A program made the position numbers and the translations under genes. From Scylla paramamosain (lineage: Eukaryota > Arthropoda > Malacostraca > Decapoda > Portunidae), in contig NC_087168.1 of assembly GCF_035594125.1 (NCBI RefSeq), positions 7,618,650-7,682,649 on the forward strand: DNA of 64,000 bases. The letters are read 5' to 3'. The notes under the pieces are model-generated. The model was given only the letters and a program-made list of their open reading frames with translations. It was not told the DNA's origin and ran no database searches. How positions within the stretch are numbered: position 1 is the stretch's first letter; every line of letters starts with the position of its first letter. Positions 42,459 through 54,230 of this stretch are shown in pieces.

Positions 42459-45400
42459 AGGTCTAAAGCACTGTTCAGGGGGTGCTGTGAACTTATCATT
42501 AAATCCAGCTGTGACCTCACTGAACGTTTCCCTTTGTGTCTCACAACACAAAGGGGCAGTCACAGCCTGCCCTCTAAAGACAACTCTCTTCCTCCACACA
42601 AAACTACAAGCACCTAATAACACACACACCCTTCACTCAAAAATTTTTAAATCATCATGGCGACTCCTACACCAGCCTCGGAGTCCCCATCTGGGGAGGG
42701 GACCATAAATGACCCCAGGTCGGACTGCCTTTCTGTCCACGACCCTAAGTGTCTTGACACCCCCCTCAACTTTTTCTTCATTAACTTCTGCAACATTCGC
42801 AGTCTAAGATCTAATTTTCAATCTGTAGAACACCACCCCTCCTCTTCTAAACCTCATCTTCTTTTCCTCACTGAAACTCAGGTGTCTCAGGCAATTGACA
42901 GTAGCCCCTTTTCTGTTCCCTCCTACTTTCTCTATCCTCATTTTCGATCCAAAGCTGGATGCTGCGTTTATGTGCGCAATGACTTAACCTGCTCTCGTGC
43001 CCACCCTCTTGAATCTTCCAAGTTTTCCACCATCTGGCTACGACTACAGAGTCACTCTCATACTAAATTTATCTGTGCTGTATACCTCTCACCTAACTCC
43101 TCTGATTATAAGAAATTCTTTGACTACTTAACTTTCAAAGCGGAGCACATTCTGACCCTCTTCCCTTTTGCAGAGATCTCCATTCTTGGAGACTTCAATG
43201 TTCACCACCAGCTTTGGCTTTCCTCTCCCTTCACTGACCATCCTGGTGAACTAGCCTACAACTTTGCTATCCTCCATGACCTAGAGCAATTGGTGCAACA
43301 CCCTACTCGTACTCCTGACCGTCTTGGAGATACGCCCAACATTCTTGACCTTTTCCTGACCTCTAATCCTTCTGCTTATGCTGTCACCCTTTCTTTTCTG
43401 TTGGGCTCCTCCAATCACAATCTCATATCTTTATTTTGTCCTAACTCTCCAATCCCTCCTCAGGATCCCCATAAGCGAAGGTGCCTCTGGCGTTTTGCCT
43501 CTGCTAGTTGGGGGGACCTGAGGAGGTATTTTGCTGATTTTCCTTGGAACGACTACCGCTTCCGTGTCAGAGACCTGTCTTTGTGTGCTGAGCACATAAC
43601 AGAGGTGATAGTGTCTGGCATGGAGGCGTACATTCCTCACTCTTTTTCTCGTCCTAAACCTTCTGAACCTTGGTTTAACACAGCTTGTTCTCGTGCTATA
43701 CATGATAGAGAGGTGGCCCACAAAAGGTAATAAAGCCTTCCATCACCAGAATCTCATGCACTTTATATTTCTGCCCGGAACCATGCCAAGTCTGTTCTCC
43801 AACTAGCCAAAAACTCTTTTATTAACAGAAAATGTCAAAACCTTTCAAGATCTAACTCCCCTCGTGATTTCTGGCATCTAGCCAAAAATATCTCCAATAA
43901 CTTTGCTTCTTCTTTCCCTCCTCTATTTCAACCAGATGGCACCACTACTATCACATCTATTTCTAAAGCTGAACTCTTCGCTCAAACCTTTGCTAAAAAC
44001 TCTACCTTGGACGATTCTGGGCTTGTTCCTCCCTCTCCTCCACCCTCTGACTACTTCTTGCCACCTATTAAAATTCTTCGCAATGATGTTTTCCATGCCC
44101 TCGCTGGCCTAAACCCTCGGAAGGCTTATGGTCCTGATGGGGTCCCTCCTATTGTTCTCCGAAACTGTGCCTCCGTGCTAGCACCTTGCCTAGTCAAACT
44201 CTTTCAGCTCTGTCTGTCAAAATCTACCTTTCCTTCTTGCTGGAAGTTTGCCTACATTCAACCTGTTCCTAAAAAGGGTGACCGTTCTAATCCCTCAAAC
44301 TACTGTCCTATTGCTTTAATTTCCTGCCTATCTAAAGTTTTTGAATCTATCCTCAACAGGAAGATTCTTAAACATCTATCACTTCACAACCTTCTATCTG
44401 ATCGCCAGTATGGGTTATATCAAGGCCGCTCTACTGGTGATCTTCTGGCTTTCCTTACTAAGTCTTGGTCATCCTCTTTTAGAGATTTTGGTGAAACTTT
44501 TGCTATTGTCTTGGACATATCAAAAGCTTTTGATAGAGTCTGGCACAAAGCTTTGATTTCCAAACTACCCTCCTACGATTTCTATCCTTCTCACTGTAAC
44601 TTCATCTCAAGTTTCCTTTCTGACTGTTCTATTGCTGCTGTGGTAGATGGTCACTGTTCTTCTCCTAAATCTATTAACAGTGGTGTTCCTCAGGGTTCTG
44701 TCCTGTCACCCACTCTCTTCTTATTATTCATTAATGATCTTCTAAACCAAACTTCTTGTCCTATCCACTCCTACGCTGATGATACCACCCTGCACTTTTC
44801 CACATCTTTTCATAGACGTCCAACCCTTCAGGAGGTAAACATATCACGCAGGGAAGCCACAGAACGCTTGACTTCTGATCTTTCTAAAATTTCTGATTGG
44901 GGCAGAGCAAACTTGGTATTGTTCAATGCCTCAAAAACTCAATTCCTCCATCTATCAACTGGACACAACCTTCCAGACAACTATCCCCTCTTCTTCAGTG
45001 ACACTCAACTGCCCCCCTCTTCTACACTGAACATTCTCGGTCTGTCCTTTACTTATAATCTGAACTGGAAACTTCACATCTCACCTCTAGCTAAAACAGC
45101 TTCTATGAAGTTAGGTGTTGTGAGACGTCTCAGCCAGTTTTTCTCACCCCCCCAGCTGCTAACTCTGTACAAGGGCCTTATCCGTCCATGTATGGAGTAT
45201 GCTTCACATGTCTCGGGAGGTTCCACTCATACTGCTCTTCTAGACATGGTGGAATCAAAAGCTTTTCGTCTCATCAACTCCTCTCCTCTAACTGACTGTC
45301 TTCAGCCTCTCTCTCACCGCCGCAATGTTGCATATCTAGCTGTCTTCTACTGCTATTTTCATGCTAACTGCTCTTCTGAACTTGCTAACTGCATGCCTCC

Positions 45401-45720
45401 CCTCCTTCCGCGACCTCGTTGCACAAGACTTTCTTCTTTCTCTCACCCCTATTCTGTCCACCTCTCTAATGCAAGAGTTAACCAGTATTCTCAATCATTC
45501 ATCCCTTTCTCTGGTAAACTCTGGAACTCCCTGCCTGCTTCTGTATTTCCACCTTTCTATGACTTGAATTCCTTCAAGAGGGAGGTTTCAAGACACTTAT
45601 TCATCAATTTTTGACCACTGCTTTGACCCTTTTATGGGACTGGCATTTCAGTGGGCATTTTTTTGTATTAGATTTTTGTTGCCCTTGGCCAGTGTCCTTC
45701 CTACATAAAAAAAAAAAAAA
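42459..45720 (+). mobile_element. BS/Jockey-like retrotransposon, copy 7, nearly intact
   Basis: It starts at AGGTCTAAAGCACTG, lacking the first ~35 bp of the family 5' end, and ends in poly(A) after CCTTCCTACATA. The 5' untranslated region is about 200 bp and one ORF follows, so no separate ORF1 exists. It lies head to head with copy 6. Base changes relative to the family are few, which makes it the youngest-looking copy in the window. Confidence 0.92.
42657..45614 (+). pseudogene. BS endonuclease-reverse transcriptase, single frame with twin stop codons
   Basis: The frame from ATG 42,657 ([15 protein letters not shown]) to TGA 45,612 spans about 986 codons and is interrupted only by TAA TAA at 43,728-43,733, where sister copies read Tyr-Leu (AGG TAC TTA AGC). 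The APE-type endonuclease covers roughly residues 100-300: [27 protein letters not shown] and LGSSNHNL. The last of these has Asn where several sisters have the catalytic-site Asp. The RT has [71 protein letters not shown] and [10 protein letters not shown], all complete. The C-terminus ends FIPFSGKLWNSLPASVF and lacks RNase H. The enzyme would nick target DNA and prime reverse transcription. Confidence 0.9.
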
Positions 45721-45723
45721 GTT

Positions 45724-45801
45724 AAAGAATAGACTTGGCATAGTTCTGGACTGAAATATAAAGTGCATGAGATTCAGATGATGGAAGGCTCAAGTACCTT
45801 T
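45724..45801 (-). mobile_element. BS copy 8, 78-bp scrap
   Basis: Antisense fragment matching the ESHALYIS region of the family (AAATATAAAGTGCATGAG core), directly behind the tail of copy 7 and ending at the start of the duplicated low-copy segment. Confidence 0.8.
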
Positions 45802-45976
45802 TTTCTATGAAGTTAGGTGAAGTTAGAAATACCTTTTATCGTGAACAATAAACCATATTACTACTTGCTAATGAGTTTTTTTTTTTTTTTATATTCACCT
45901 GCCATTCTTAAAAAAGACTTGATGGTGTCACACAGCTCTAAAGCTGTCTAAAGCTTTGCTTATTACTGTTTGCTTT

Positions 45977-46746
45977 TACAGTGGAACAGTTACCGAACAC
46001 CTCCCTTTCCAAACAACTCGGTTTTCGAATAAAATTTTAAACTCAAAATAGCTTCAGTTGCCATACCATAATTCAGTTTCCAAACAATGTTAATTGATTT
46101 CAAATATTAAAAGACTGCAGAAGCTGCCATTTATTACTAATTTATAGTTTCTAGAAATATTTCCATTTTTATACATTTGGAGGAGACAGTGGGTATGACA
46201 GTAATTCAATCTTTGAAATGTGATCCTGTTGAGGAGCCTCGATGTAAACAAACAAGGTTCAGCACTCAGGAGTAATCCCAAGCCTCCTGTGGCTCTCTCC
46301 ATGACCCACAATGCCATCACTACTGCACAACTCCATTTTCCCAATAGCTTTTCCCAGCAGCAAGATGTCTAAGTGTTATGATCACCTTTTTGGTGGTGAG
46401 TGGGCTGCTCCTCTCTGTGTCACTCTGTAAGGCTTCCCTCACTTAATCGGTGACAAAGAGAATATCTGCATGGTCTAAACAATATCTTCTGATGAGTTCT
46501 GTCACCAAGTTCATTCAGTACCTCCTTTCTGTATAAGTTTCTAAGCTAGAGATGTTGTGGAGTAGCCATTTTTAGAAGTGTGAGTGTCAGTCATTACCCA
46601 CTAAGACATAGTGGACTGGTGTCTGAGAATAGATTAATCTATTTGACATTGATTCCTATGGGGAAAATAATTTCAGTTTCCAAACATTTCAAATTTCGAA
46701 TGGCATTCAGGAACAAATTAATTTTGAAAACCAAGGTTCCACTGTA
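45977..46746 (+). mobile_element. 770-bp Tigger-like non-autonomous element, copy 1
   Basis: Ends are TACAGTGGAAC and GTTCCACTGTA, with TA at both borders. The next inner bases (TTTTCGAA, AAACCAAGG) follow the usual Tigger-type end. The same element lies inverted at 58,837. The unoccupied site is visible in the paralogous segment on the other side. Confidence 0.85.
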
Positions 46747-47154
46747 TTTTGAATTTTGCCAAGGGCATAAGATCAGTCATCATTCAGTATCTGTGGCTAC
46801 AATTATCTGCATTATTTTTTGGATTGTCATGCCTGCAGATCTGAACTAACCCTAACCCTGGGTTATATTTCAGGGGATGTTAATCAGGTGAGCTTGGGGC
46901 GGCAGGTCTTTGGCATGCTTCTCCATTAACTCAAAGGTTCTTTTATTGGTATCATTGTTCTCTTCTCTTAAATGAGATTCCAAAGCATCCTATTGCTCTT
47001 TCTCCTTGGTTCCCATGAAAAGGTAGGTTATGATATTCTATCTTTAATAGAAATACTGAAAGATTTGTGTGGAAGTGTAGAAAAAGAAAAACAAAATCTG
47101 GGAAAGGAGTGAAGATAATTACCTCTGTTTTAACCAGTTTAATTGCCAATAGAC

Positions 47155-48322
47155 TTAAGGGCAGCACCCACCTCCACCTGCAAAGCGGCTCCTTTTAACC
47201 GTAGACTTTTTTTCCATTGTTTCATCTTCTTTGTCATTAAAAACATAATACTCGTTGAACTTTTCATTAATCTATAACGAACTGCACATGCACAGTGAAT
47301 TCTTTTCAAAGTTGTTAAAAAAATTGAATAAAAAAATGTTAGAGTCGATGGATCACATTGAAATCGTGCATGGTAGCAGCTAGAAAGATTATGCAGGTTC
47401 AGTAAGAAGGTTTTGTCCAAATCTATATTATAAAGTAATCAAAACATTAGTCAAACATAGAGGAAATTTTTTTGTGCATAAGAAAAATCACAAGAAAAAA
47501 GCCTACTTGAAAAATGAAAATTTCTTCTTACCGATCGGGTGTCACAGTCCCGTCTACTTACATGACAAAAATGGTGACTATAGGACAATAAATAACCCAG
47601 TCATTACAGGAAAGCCTCAAAAAAGCATGTTTTTCAGGAGAGGCAAAAATAGATCAACTTTCAATAAGATGCCTAAAAAAATCAGTAGAAACGAGGCTAG
47701 CTACCCTCCATTTTCTCTCTTGCTGAGTCAGAGAGAGAGCAGGATTTATAGGGGTGTCATTTATATATTGTTATATTTGTAAATCATTGCTATTAGAGGC
47801 TTTCTATGCAATGTTGAAACATTGCAAGGCTCAGCGTGTGGTGCCTATAGCTTTTATCGTCTTTTTATACCCTTCCCTGTACTTTGATTTTATTTGATCA
47901 GGTCAGTGATGTAAGTGAAACATAAAAATATTGTTGAATATTTATTTATTTATTTATTTATATATTTTTGGCCTCTACCGACTAGATAGTCTCACCCCTG
48001 GGGTATCATGGAAGTAGTTGCGGCATCGGAAAGGGGTATATATTTTTCCTTTTTTCTTTCCAGCATAGATTTTGCTGTAGAGAAGGACAATTGTAAGCCA
48101 TTGATAGAGAAATAAGCAATTCTCTCTCTATGGCAGATTGCCGCCCGTGGCCACCGAGACGCCGCCCCAGCACAGCGGAAATGGGGGGAGGTGGGGAAAC
48201 CGCTCTCTACCTAAGCCTAAACTTGTCAGATCCGTGATTATTATATACCAAATGAATTTAAGCCAAAAAAAAAAAGTTAAAAAATCATTTTTAATGCAAT
48301 TGGAGGTGGGCGCTCCCCTTAA
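47155..48322 (+). mobile_element. piggyBac-like non-autonomous element with TTAA target duplication
   Basis: TTAA at 47,155-47,158 and 48,319-48,322 flanks inverted ends: GGGCAGCACCCACCTCCACC on the left and, on minus, GGGGAGCGCCCACCTCCAAT on the right. The paralogous segment lacks the insert. No transposase frame is recognisable inside. The internal ORFs at 47,139-47,420 (minus) and 47,474-47,782 (plus) have no known domain. Confidence 0.8.
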
Positions 48323-48500
48323 TTTCCAAAAAATTCCACCTACATATTACAATTGACAGACAAATATTCACCACTATGAAATTTAATTCATATTTTCTGT
48401 GGAGCTGAGCTACTATAGGATCAAGGAAACACTTGCTCTGAGTTAAAATGTATTACTGTATGAATCTGCAAATTGTATGTTATAAATAATGGTGAAATAC

Positions 48501-48760
48501 TCATTTGTTTCTGAGATATTCCCAAGCTCTCTTCAGCTGGTGCAGTGTCTTGGCCTCAGCTGGGTGGTGAGCAGAATTACACCCAGTAACTTTCCTCTCC
48601 CATGTCGCCATTTTCTTGTTGATGAAGACATAGTTGCCACTATTACCAGCTATTACCAGCACTACTATGTAACTAGTGACCAGATTCATGAGCATTCATT
48701 TTTGTTCAAGAGTCATGGGCGCAGATCTCTCTTTCTTGTGCCATGTTGACAGTGCTCCAC
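48501..48760 (-). pseudogene. Myb/SANT-like DNA-binding domain remnant, left paralog
   Basis: Minus strand: MLMNLVTSYIVVLVIAG, FINKKMATWERKVTGCNSAH and AEAKTLHQLKRAWEYLRNK. The Trp-Glu, Asn and Lys-x-Leu-x-x-Gln-Leu-Lys-x-x-Trp pattern matches the Myb_DNA-bind_5 type found in many arthropod proteins and in accessory proteins of PIF/Harbinger transposons. The upstream frame (THEQK-like) is broken by a stop. The same domain is seen at 57,778-58,054 in the right paralog. Host gene or transposon origin is undecided. Confidence 0.45.
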
Positions 48761-48770
48761 GCAGTTTGAT

Positions 48771-49246
48771 TACAGTAAAATCCCTCTTATCCAGCATCAA
48801 CAGGACCGCCGACATGCCGGATACTTGAATATTGCCGGATACTTGAATAGAAAAGAAATTATGTCCACAATCACCGCCCTACACTCACGCACCTTACCAT
48901 AATAAAGATCAGCTGATCTTAATCAGCAGCTGATCTGATCAACTGCTTAAGTGTAAGCACAACACACTTCCTCTTTTCTACAACTTTAGGCATGATGAAG
49001 GCGTCAGGCGATAAACAGTGCACACGCGGGACTGAGTCACTGAGCAAACACAGTGCAGTGGGCCGCGGGTGGCGCAAAGCAGTGCGCTCTGGTGGCAAGG
49101 GGACAAAGTATGCCTCACGTGGGAATTTTAATCGATTTTATGAGTACACATTGATTTTTTTATTGATTTTAAGGCTCGGGGAAAAATGTGCCGGATACTT
49201 GAAGCTGCCGGATACTCGAATGCCGGATGAGAGGGATTTTACTGTA
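48771..49246 (+). mobile_element. pogo-like non-autonomous element, 476 bp
   Basis: Ends TACAGTAAAATCCCTCTTAT and, on minus, TACAGTAAAATCCCTCTCAT are almost perfect inverted repeats with TA target duplication. GCCGGATACTTGAA occurs repeatedly near both ends. The paralogous segment has the unoccupied site. Confidence 0.88.
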
Positions 49247-49478
49247 TGTTTTTCAACATTCAGGCTCACGACACTTTGATGTTTTAGGTGCTTGCCAATC
49301 TTGGCCAGGAGACCCCAAAACTTTGGTAAGTGATCAAGTGAGGCTGGGAACACCTAAACAAAAATATAATCAACTGTGGAACCAACGCATCCTATTTTGT
49401 TCAGGTGCTCTCCAACATGGACAGCATTTTCATTTGCAAACTTACAAAAAGACTGTGGAACTGGCCCTGAGGCTGGTG

Positions 49479-50229
49479 ATGCAGCAACATTGGGTGTTGT
49501 GCACAATATGTGAAACACACACCCTGTTGCAGCCTACAAAGACACTCGTTATCATGCCACCCTAAGAGTACCTATTCCAAATGACGGTAGCTGACATGTT
49601 CCAGCACAAGGGTACACATACACAGCTTGAACCATAGGCTCATGGTGTCACTAGAGCTGGCCCACTTCCCAAATGGTGCTACATCAGAGGGTCTAGGTGG
49701 AGCTGAGATGCTACTTCAGGTGATGAGGTGCCCCAAAGCAGCTGTTAACTAACAAAAGCCAGCAAGTGATGAAATGGCAGAATTTAAGAAATGGGGTTTC
49801 ACAGTGAGGTTATCATCAACACAACACCCCAAGTAGGCGCACAGAGGCAACTGTTAAAACTACAGGATAGGGTGTCCATAGCCCACTGTCACTTCAAGGT
49901 AGAACACTGCATATGAGGGAGCTGCAGATGGGAAACAATGTTGACACCCTGATGGTCAACAGCATACTTAGGCAGCTCCCCACCACTAGCACCTGGCACT
50001 TGCATGAGGATGCAAAATGAAGCCTCTGGCACATGAGACAGACCAGGCTTGGTAGTGGAGGCACTCCCTCACAGGCAGCACACAATCATGTTGGATAGTA
50101 GTAGGCATGTCACCCTCAGGAACACAAAGCACCCGAGGCCAACAGGCATGCCAGCAACACCAGTACCACAGAGTTCCACTCATCCCACCACCAACCCGCC
50201 ACCCACACCACCATGAAAGTCAACTCTTC
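49479..50229. other. stretch with no recognised feature
   Basis: Sequence between the paralogous segment and BS copy 9. Short ORFs here show no family resemblance. Confidence 0.5.
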
Positions 50230-51926
50230 AGAGAGTTGAAAGAATTTAACTAGGCAAGATGCAAGCATGAAGGCACAGTTCCAGAGAACAATAGGAGGGA
50301 CCTCATCAGGTCCATAAGCTTTCCAAGGGTTTAGGCCAGCAAGGGCATGGAAAACATCATTGCAAAGAATCTTAATAGGTAGCATGAAGAAGTCAGAGGG
50401 TAAAGGAGAAAGAGGAACAAGCCCTGAATCGTCCAAGGTAGAGTTTTTAGCAAAGGTTCAAGCGAAGAGTTCAGCTTTAGAGATAAATGTGATAGCAGTG
50501 ATGCCATCTGGTTGAAATAAAGGAGGGGAAGAAAAAGGAGCAAAGTTATTGGAGATTTTGGCTAGGTGCAAGAAGTCACAAGTTGAGTTAGATCTTAAAA
50601 GATTTTGACACTATTAATGAGGGAGTTTTTGGGTAGTTGGATAACAGACTTGGCATGGTTCTGGGCAGAAATATAAAGCATGAGATTCTGGTGATGGAAG
50701 GCTCAAGTACCTTTTGTGGACAACCTCTCTATCATGTATAGCACAAGAACAAGCTGTGCTAAAATCAAGGTTTGAAAGGTTTAGGTCGAGAAGAAGTGAG
50801 GAATATACGCCTCCATGCCAGACACTATCACCTCTGTTATACACTCGGAACACAAAGACAGGTCTCTGACACAGAAGCAGTAGTCATTCCAAGGAAAATC
50901 AGTAAAATACCTCCTCAGGACTCCCAACTAACAGAGGCAAAACACCAGAGGCACCTTCACTTAGGGGGATCCTGAGGAGGGACTGGAGCAATAGGACAAG
51001 ATACAGTTATGAGATTGCAATTGGAGGAGCCCAATGGAGAAGAGAGGGTAACAGCATAAGCAGAAGGATTAGAGGTTAGGAAAAGGTAAAAAATGTTGAG
51101 CGTATCTCCAAGACGGTCAGGAACATGAGTAGGGTGTTGCACCAACTGCTCTTGGTCCTGGAGGATAGGAAAGTTGAAGGCTAGTTCACCAGGATGGTCA
51201 GTGAAGGGAGAGAAAAGCCAAAGCTGGTGGTGAACATTAAGGTCTCCAAGAATGAAGATCTCCACAAGTGGGAAGAGGGTTATAATGTGGTCCACTTTGA
51301 AAGTTAAGTAGTCAAAAAATTTCTTATAATCAGAGGAGTTAGGTGAGAAGTATACAGCACAGATAAATTTAATTTGAGAGTGACTCTGTAGTCGTAGCCA
51401 GATGGTGAAAAACTCGGAAGATTCAAGAGCTTAGGCACGAGTAGGTTAAGTCGTTGCGCACACAGATGCAACATCCAACTTTGGATTGAAAATGAAGATA
51501 GAGAAAGTAGGAGGGAACAGAATAGGAGGTGTCTGAGTTACCTCAGACACCTGTGTTTCAGTGAGGAAAAGAAGATGAGATTTATTAGAGGAGAGGTGGT
51601 ATTCTACAGATTGAAAATTAGATCTAAGATCATGAATGTTGCAGAAGTTAATGAAGAAAAAGTTCAGGGGGTGTCAAGAGACTTCGGGTCAATACCAGAA
51701 GAGTAGTCCAACCTTGTGACATTTGTGGTCCCCTCCCCAGATGGGGACTCCGAGCTGGTGTAGGAGTTGCCATGATAATTCTGAATTTTGAGTGAAGGGT
51801 ATGTGTGTAATTAGGTGCTTGTAGTTTTGTGTGAAGGAAAAGAGTTGTCTTTAGAGGGCAGGCTGTGACTGTTCCCTTGTGTTGTGGGAAATGTTCAGTA
51901 AGGTCACAGCTGGGTTAAATAAGTTG
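50230..51926 (-). mobile_element. BS/Jockey-like retrotransposon, copy 9, lacking its 3' half
   Basis: The 5' side reaches CACAGCTGGGTTAAATAAG (about 51,926). The endonuclease is at 50,957-51,295 ([22 protein letters not shown]). The linker and RT start are at 50,116-50,853, ending near CLVKFFQL. The 3' half of RT and the tail are missing. Loss of the 3' end is unusual for a LINE, which normally loses 5' sequence, so a later deletion is likely. Confidence 0.88.
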
Positions 51927-52173
51927 AACCAACTTTCACACAAGTTTGATAGGAAGTTGATAGGAAAGAGAAAAATTGAAATGTGAACTATTACAGCAGA
52001 TCAAAGTAGTACAAAAATTATTTGAGAAAATATCAAGCACTCAAATTTTGGTGTGCTTCTAAAAGCATATAAATAATTGACTTGAAAGGGTAGAGTGACT
52101 GCTCTGGGCAGGCAATAGCTGCAGGCGCACCTTATCTCCAAGGGTGTGAGACACATCTGGCCAGTATTTGTTT

Positions 52174-52178
<5 letters not shown>

Positions 52179-52245
<67 letters not shown>

Positions 52246-52273
52246 ATTTCAGTGTACTTCTGAATGTGTCCTT

Positions 52274-52312
<39 letters not shown>
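52179..52312. repeat. two (TC)n tracts
   Basis: Pure TC tracts at 52,179-52,242 and 52,279-52,312 separated by about 36 bp of unique sequence. Confidence 0.95.
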
Positions 52313-52315
<3 letters not shown>

Positions 52316-53741
52316 CCTATCCCCTCTCTGTTTATATTCATACAACCATGGTGATCAAGCATGATAAAAGATAAAATAAAAGTTCATGACAAATGGTCAG
52401 CACAAGTGAGTATGGAGTTGTTGAAAGATGAAATGTAGGAATAAAAACAATTACTAAATAGAATGAGACTGATTGAGAATAAGAGAGGAATTATACTAAA
52501 GAGTGAGAAAGACTGAGGAAGAATGAAGTGTGAATGCTATGGAATGAGTGAAGGGGAGAGAGCAAGGTATCACTCTTTGTCCCTTTATCTTTGACAGAAA
52601 AGGAGAGGAGGTGACAGAGAGGGAGATTTGAGACAAGATGAAAGAGGAAGGAAAAGGAAAGGAACAGGGGGAGGAAGGAATGCATTGTGGAGTAGATGAA
52701 GTAAGAAAGGAAGGAGTCTGTAGTAGGGGAAGGTGAGTACTTACATGGAACAAAGTGGAGGAAGGGTGAAGGAGGAGGACAGGGGTACAGGAAGAAGGCA
52801 GAGATAATAAATATAAGCAGTAAGGGTGAGGAGTGATTGAACAATTAGAGGGAGAGGAAGCAGTGGGGAGTAAGTATTGCCTTTTCCTGTTTATTACTTC
52901 TTTTCATTCTTCCTCCATCCATCCCCCATTTGCACTTCTACTCCCTCTATCTCCTTGCTCCCAAACTCCCCTTCTCCAGTTGCATCTTCTACATCATTAA
53001 TACACCCACACACACACACACAAACAAACACACATTCATGTGCATAGTTATATTATGATGCATTGTATCCAAGATATAACTAATTGCATACACCATAATT
53101 CCTTGCTCCAACTTCAAGCTTTATGCAAAGAAATTTTTTTTTTTTTTTTTTTGCTCTAGTTTGCCTTTTACAACCTCTGTTTTCTCTTCAACCATTACAT
53201 TTTCTATCATGCAGAGTGTGAGTTTTCTACCCAGCAAGTTATGAGGGCTGAAGGATGTCTCCCACATCTCACAAAAAAATTTGATGCAGGGCCTAGTCAT
53301 CGCCTCTCTGACTCTCATGATGAAACAAAAAAGTGACAGTGATCACTAGAGTACATTTGAAAGGAAGCATGCCACAAAAATTCAAAACATTTGCCACAAA
53401 AATTCATGATTACATAAGCAATCACAGCTTCAAAGGAAAAGAGAGGCATGATTGTATAAGTAATTGCACCAGTTATAGGGTTAACATCCAGATTATTTAT
53501 GTGAATAAACCACTCCTTTGCCACAACACTATAGTCACACCAGCTTGCCTGCAAGAGAAAGGAGAGAAAGAGAAGAGGAGAGAAAGGCCAGTGTCAAACT
53601 ACACAGCAATGGCACCTTCACATTATGATGACACACATAAACAAATGAGAGGTGTCTCACTATTGTGGCAGTGCAGTAACCAACACACAGCACTGCATCA
53701 TGCTACAACAGCACCTCACCTTCATACCACTGCTTCATTCC

Positions 53742-53945
53742 AGATGTGAAAACAAAAAATACACATGCTCACATAGTTCTAGATGTGAGGGTCACACCAC
53801 TGCATCACAAAAGATGTGAGGACACTGGATGTGAGGGCAAAACACACGTATCACACAGTTCTGGATATACCAGGGCCACACCACTTCAACACAACAGATA
53901 TAAAGGCAAAACACACACACACACAATTCCAAGTCATGCAGGCAA
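53742..53945. repeat. degenerate ~70-84-bp minisatellite
   Basis: Units starting AGATGTGA or AGATATA at 53,742, 53,812 and 53,896, with internal ACACAYG..TCACA.AGTTCT and ACACCACT..CAC motifs. About 2.6 units are visible. Confidence 0.6.
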
Positions 53946-54230
53946 AATAAATTACCATTTTTCAGTGTTTTCAATATCCTGAGTTTCATGAGCCTCAAGC
54001 TTAGTGCTATGTCTTGGGAAGAAATCAAACATGAAACACAAGAGGATACTGTAGTAGCCATCACCCAACCTTCATGTGCATGCACCTCGACCAGAAACAA
54101 TTTATCAACAGATACATTTTCATAACAAAGAGCCTCTTACAGGTAGGAAAACAATCTCTGGTCCTATCCAAATTTTCTCTAACACCTCTCTAAGGGAACA
54201 AAAGCCAGTTTTCTTACTGCTCTCTAATAA

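Larger units (their letters stand above)
45815..49478 (+). repeat. left member of an inverted paralogous segment pair
   Basis: After removal of three DNA transposon insertions, about 1.25 kb aligns along its whole length with the reverse complement of 57,583-59,665. Matching landmarks include GATGGTGTCACACAGCT, GATTTGTGTGG, TTTTCTGTGGAGCT, CTTCAGCTGGTGCAGTGTCT, CCAGATTCATGAGCAT and AAAAGACTGTGGAA. This is an old duplication, or two copies of an unnamed dispersed repeat. Confidence 0.85.
51927..54230. other. mainly non-coding stretch with simple repeats
   Basis: It holds (TC)n at 52,179-52,242 and 52,279-52,312, a purine-rich stretch at 52,480-52,860, a short (CA)n near 52,985, and the minisatellite at 53,742. 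No exon or transposon end was recognised. Confidence 0.5.

Noticed and set aside
52491..52844. 117-codon minus-strand ORF
   Set aside because: Pyrimidine-rich low-complexity strand giving Ser/Pro/Phe-rich translation. No coding signal.
53121..53318. Minus-strand ORF reading SFSPHNLLGRKLTL
   Set aside because: No known domain, and it ends in a poly-Lys tract from a poly(T) run. Probably chance.
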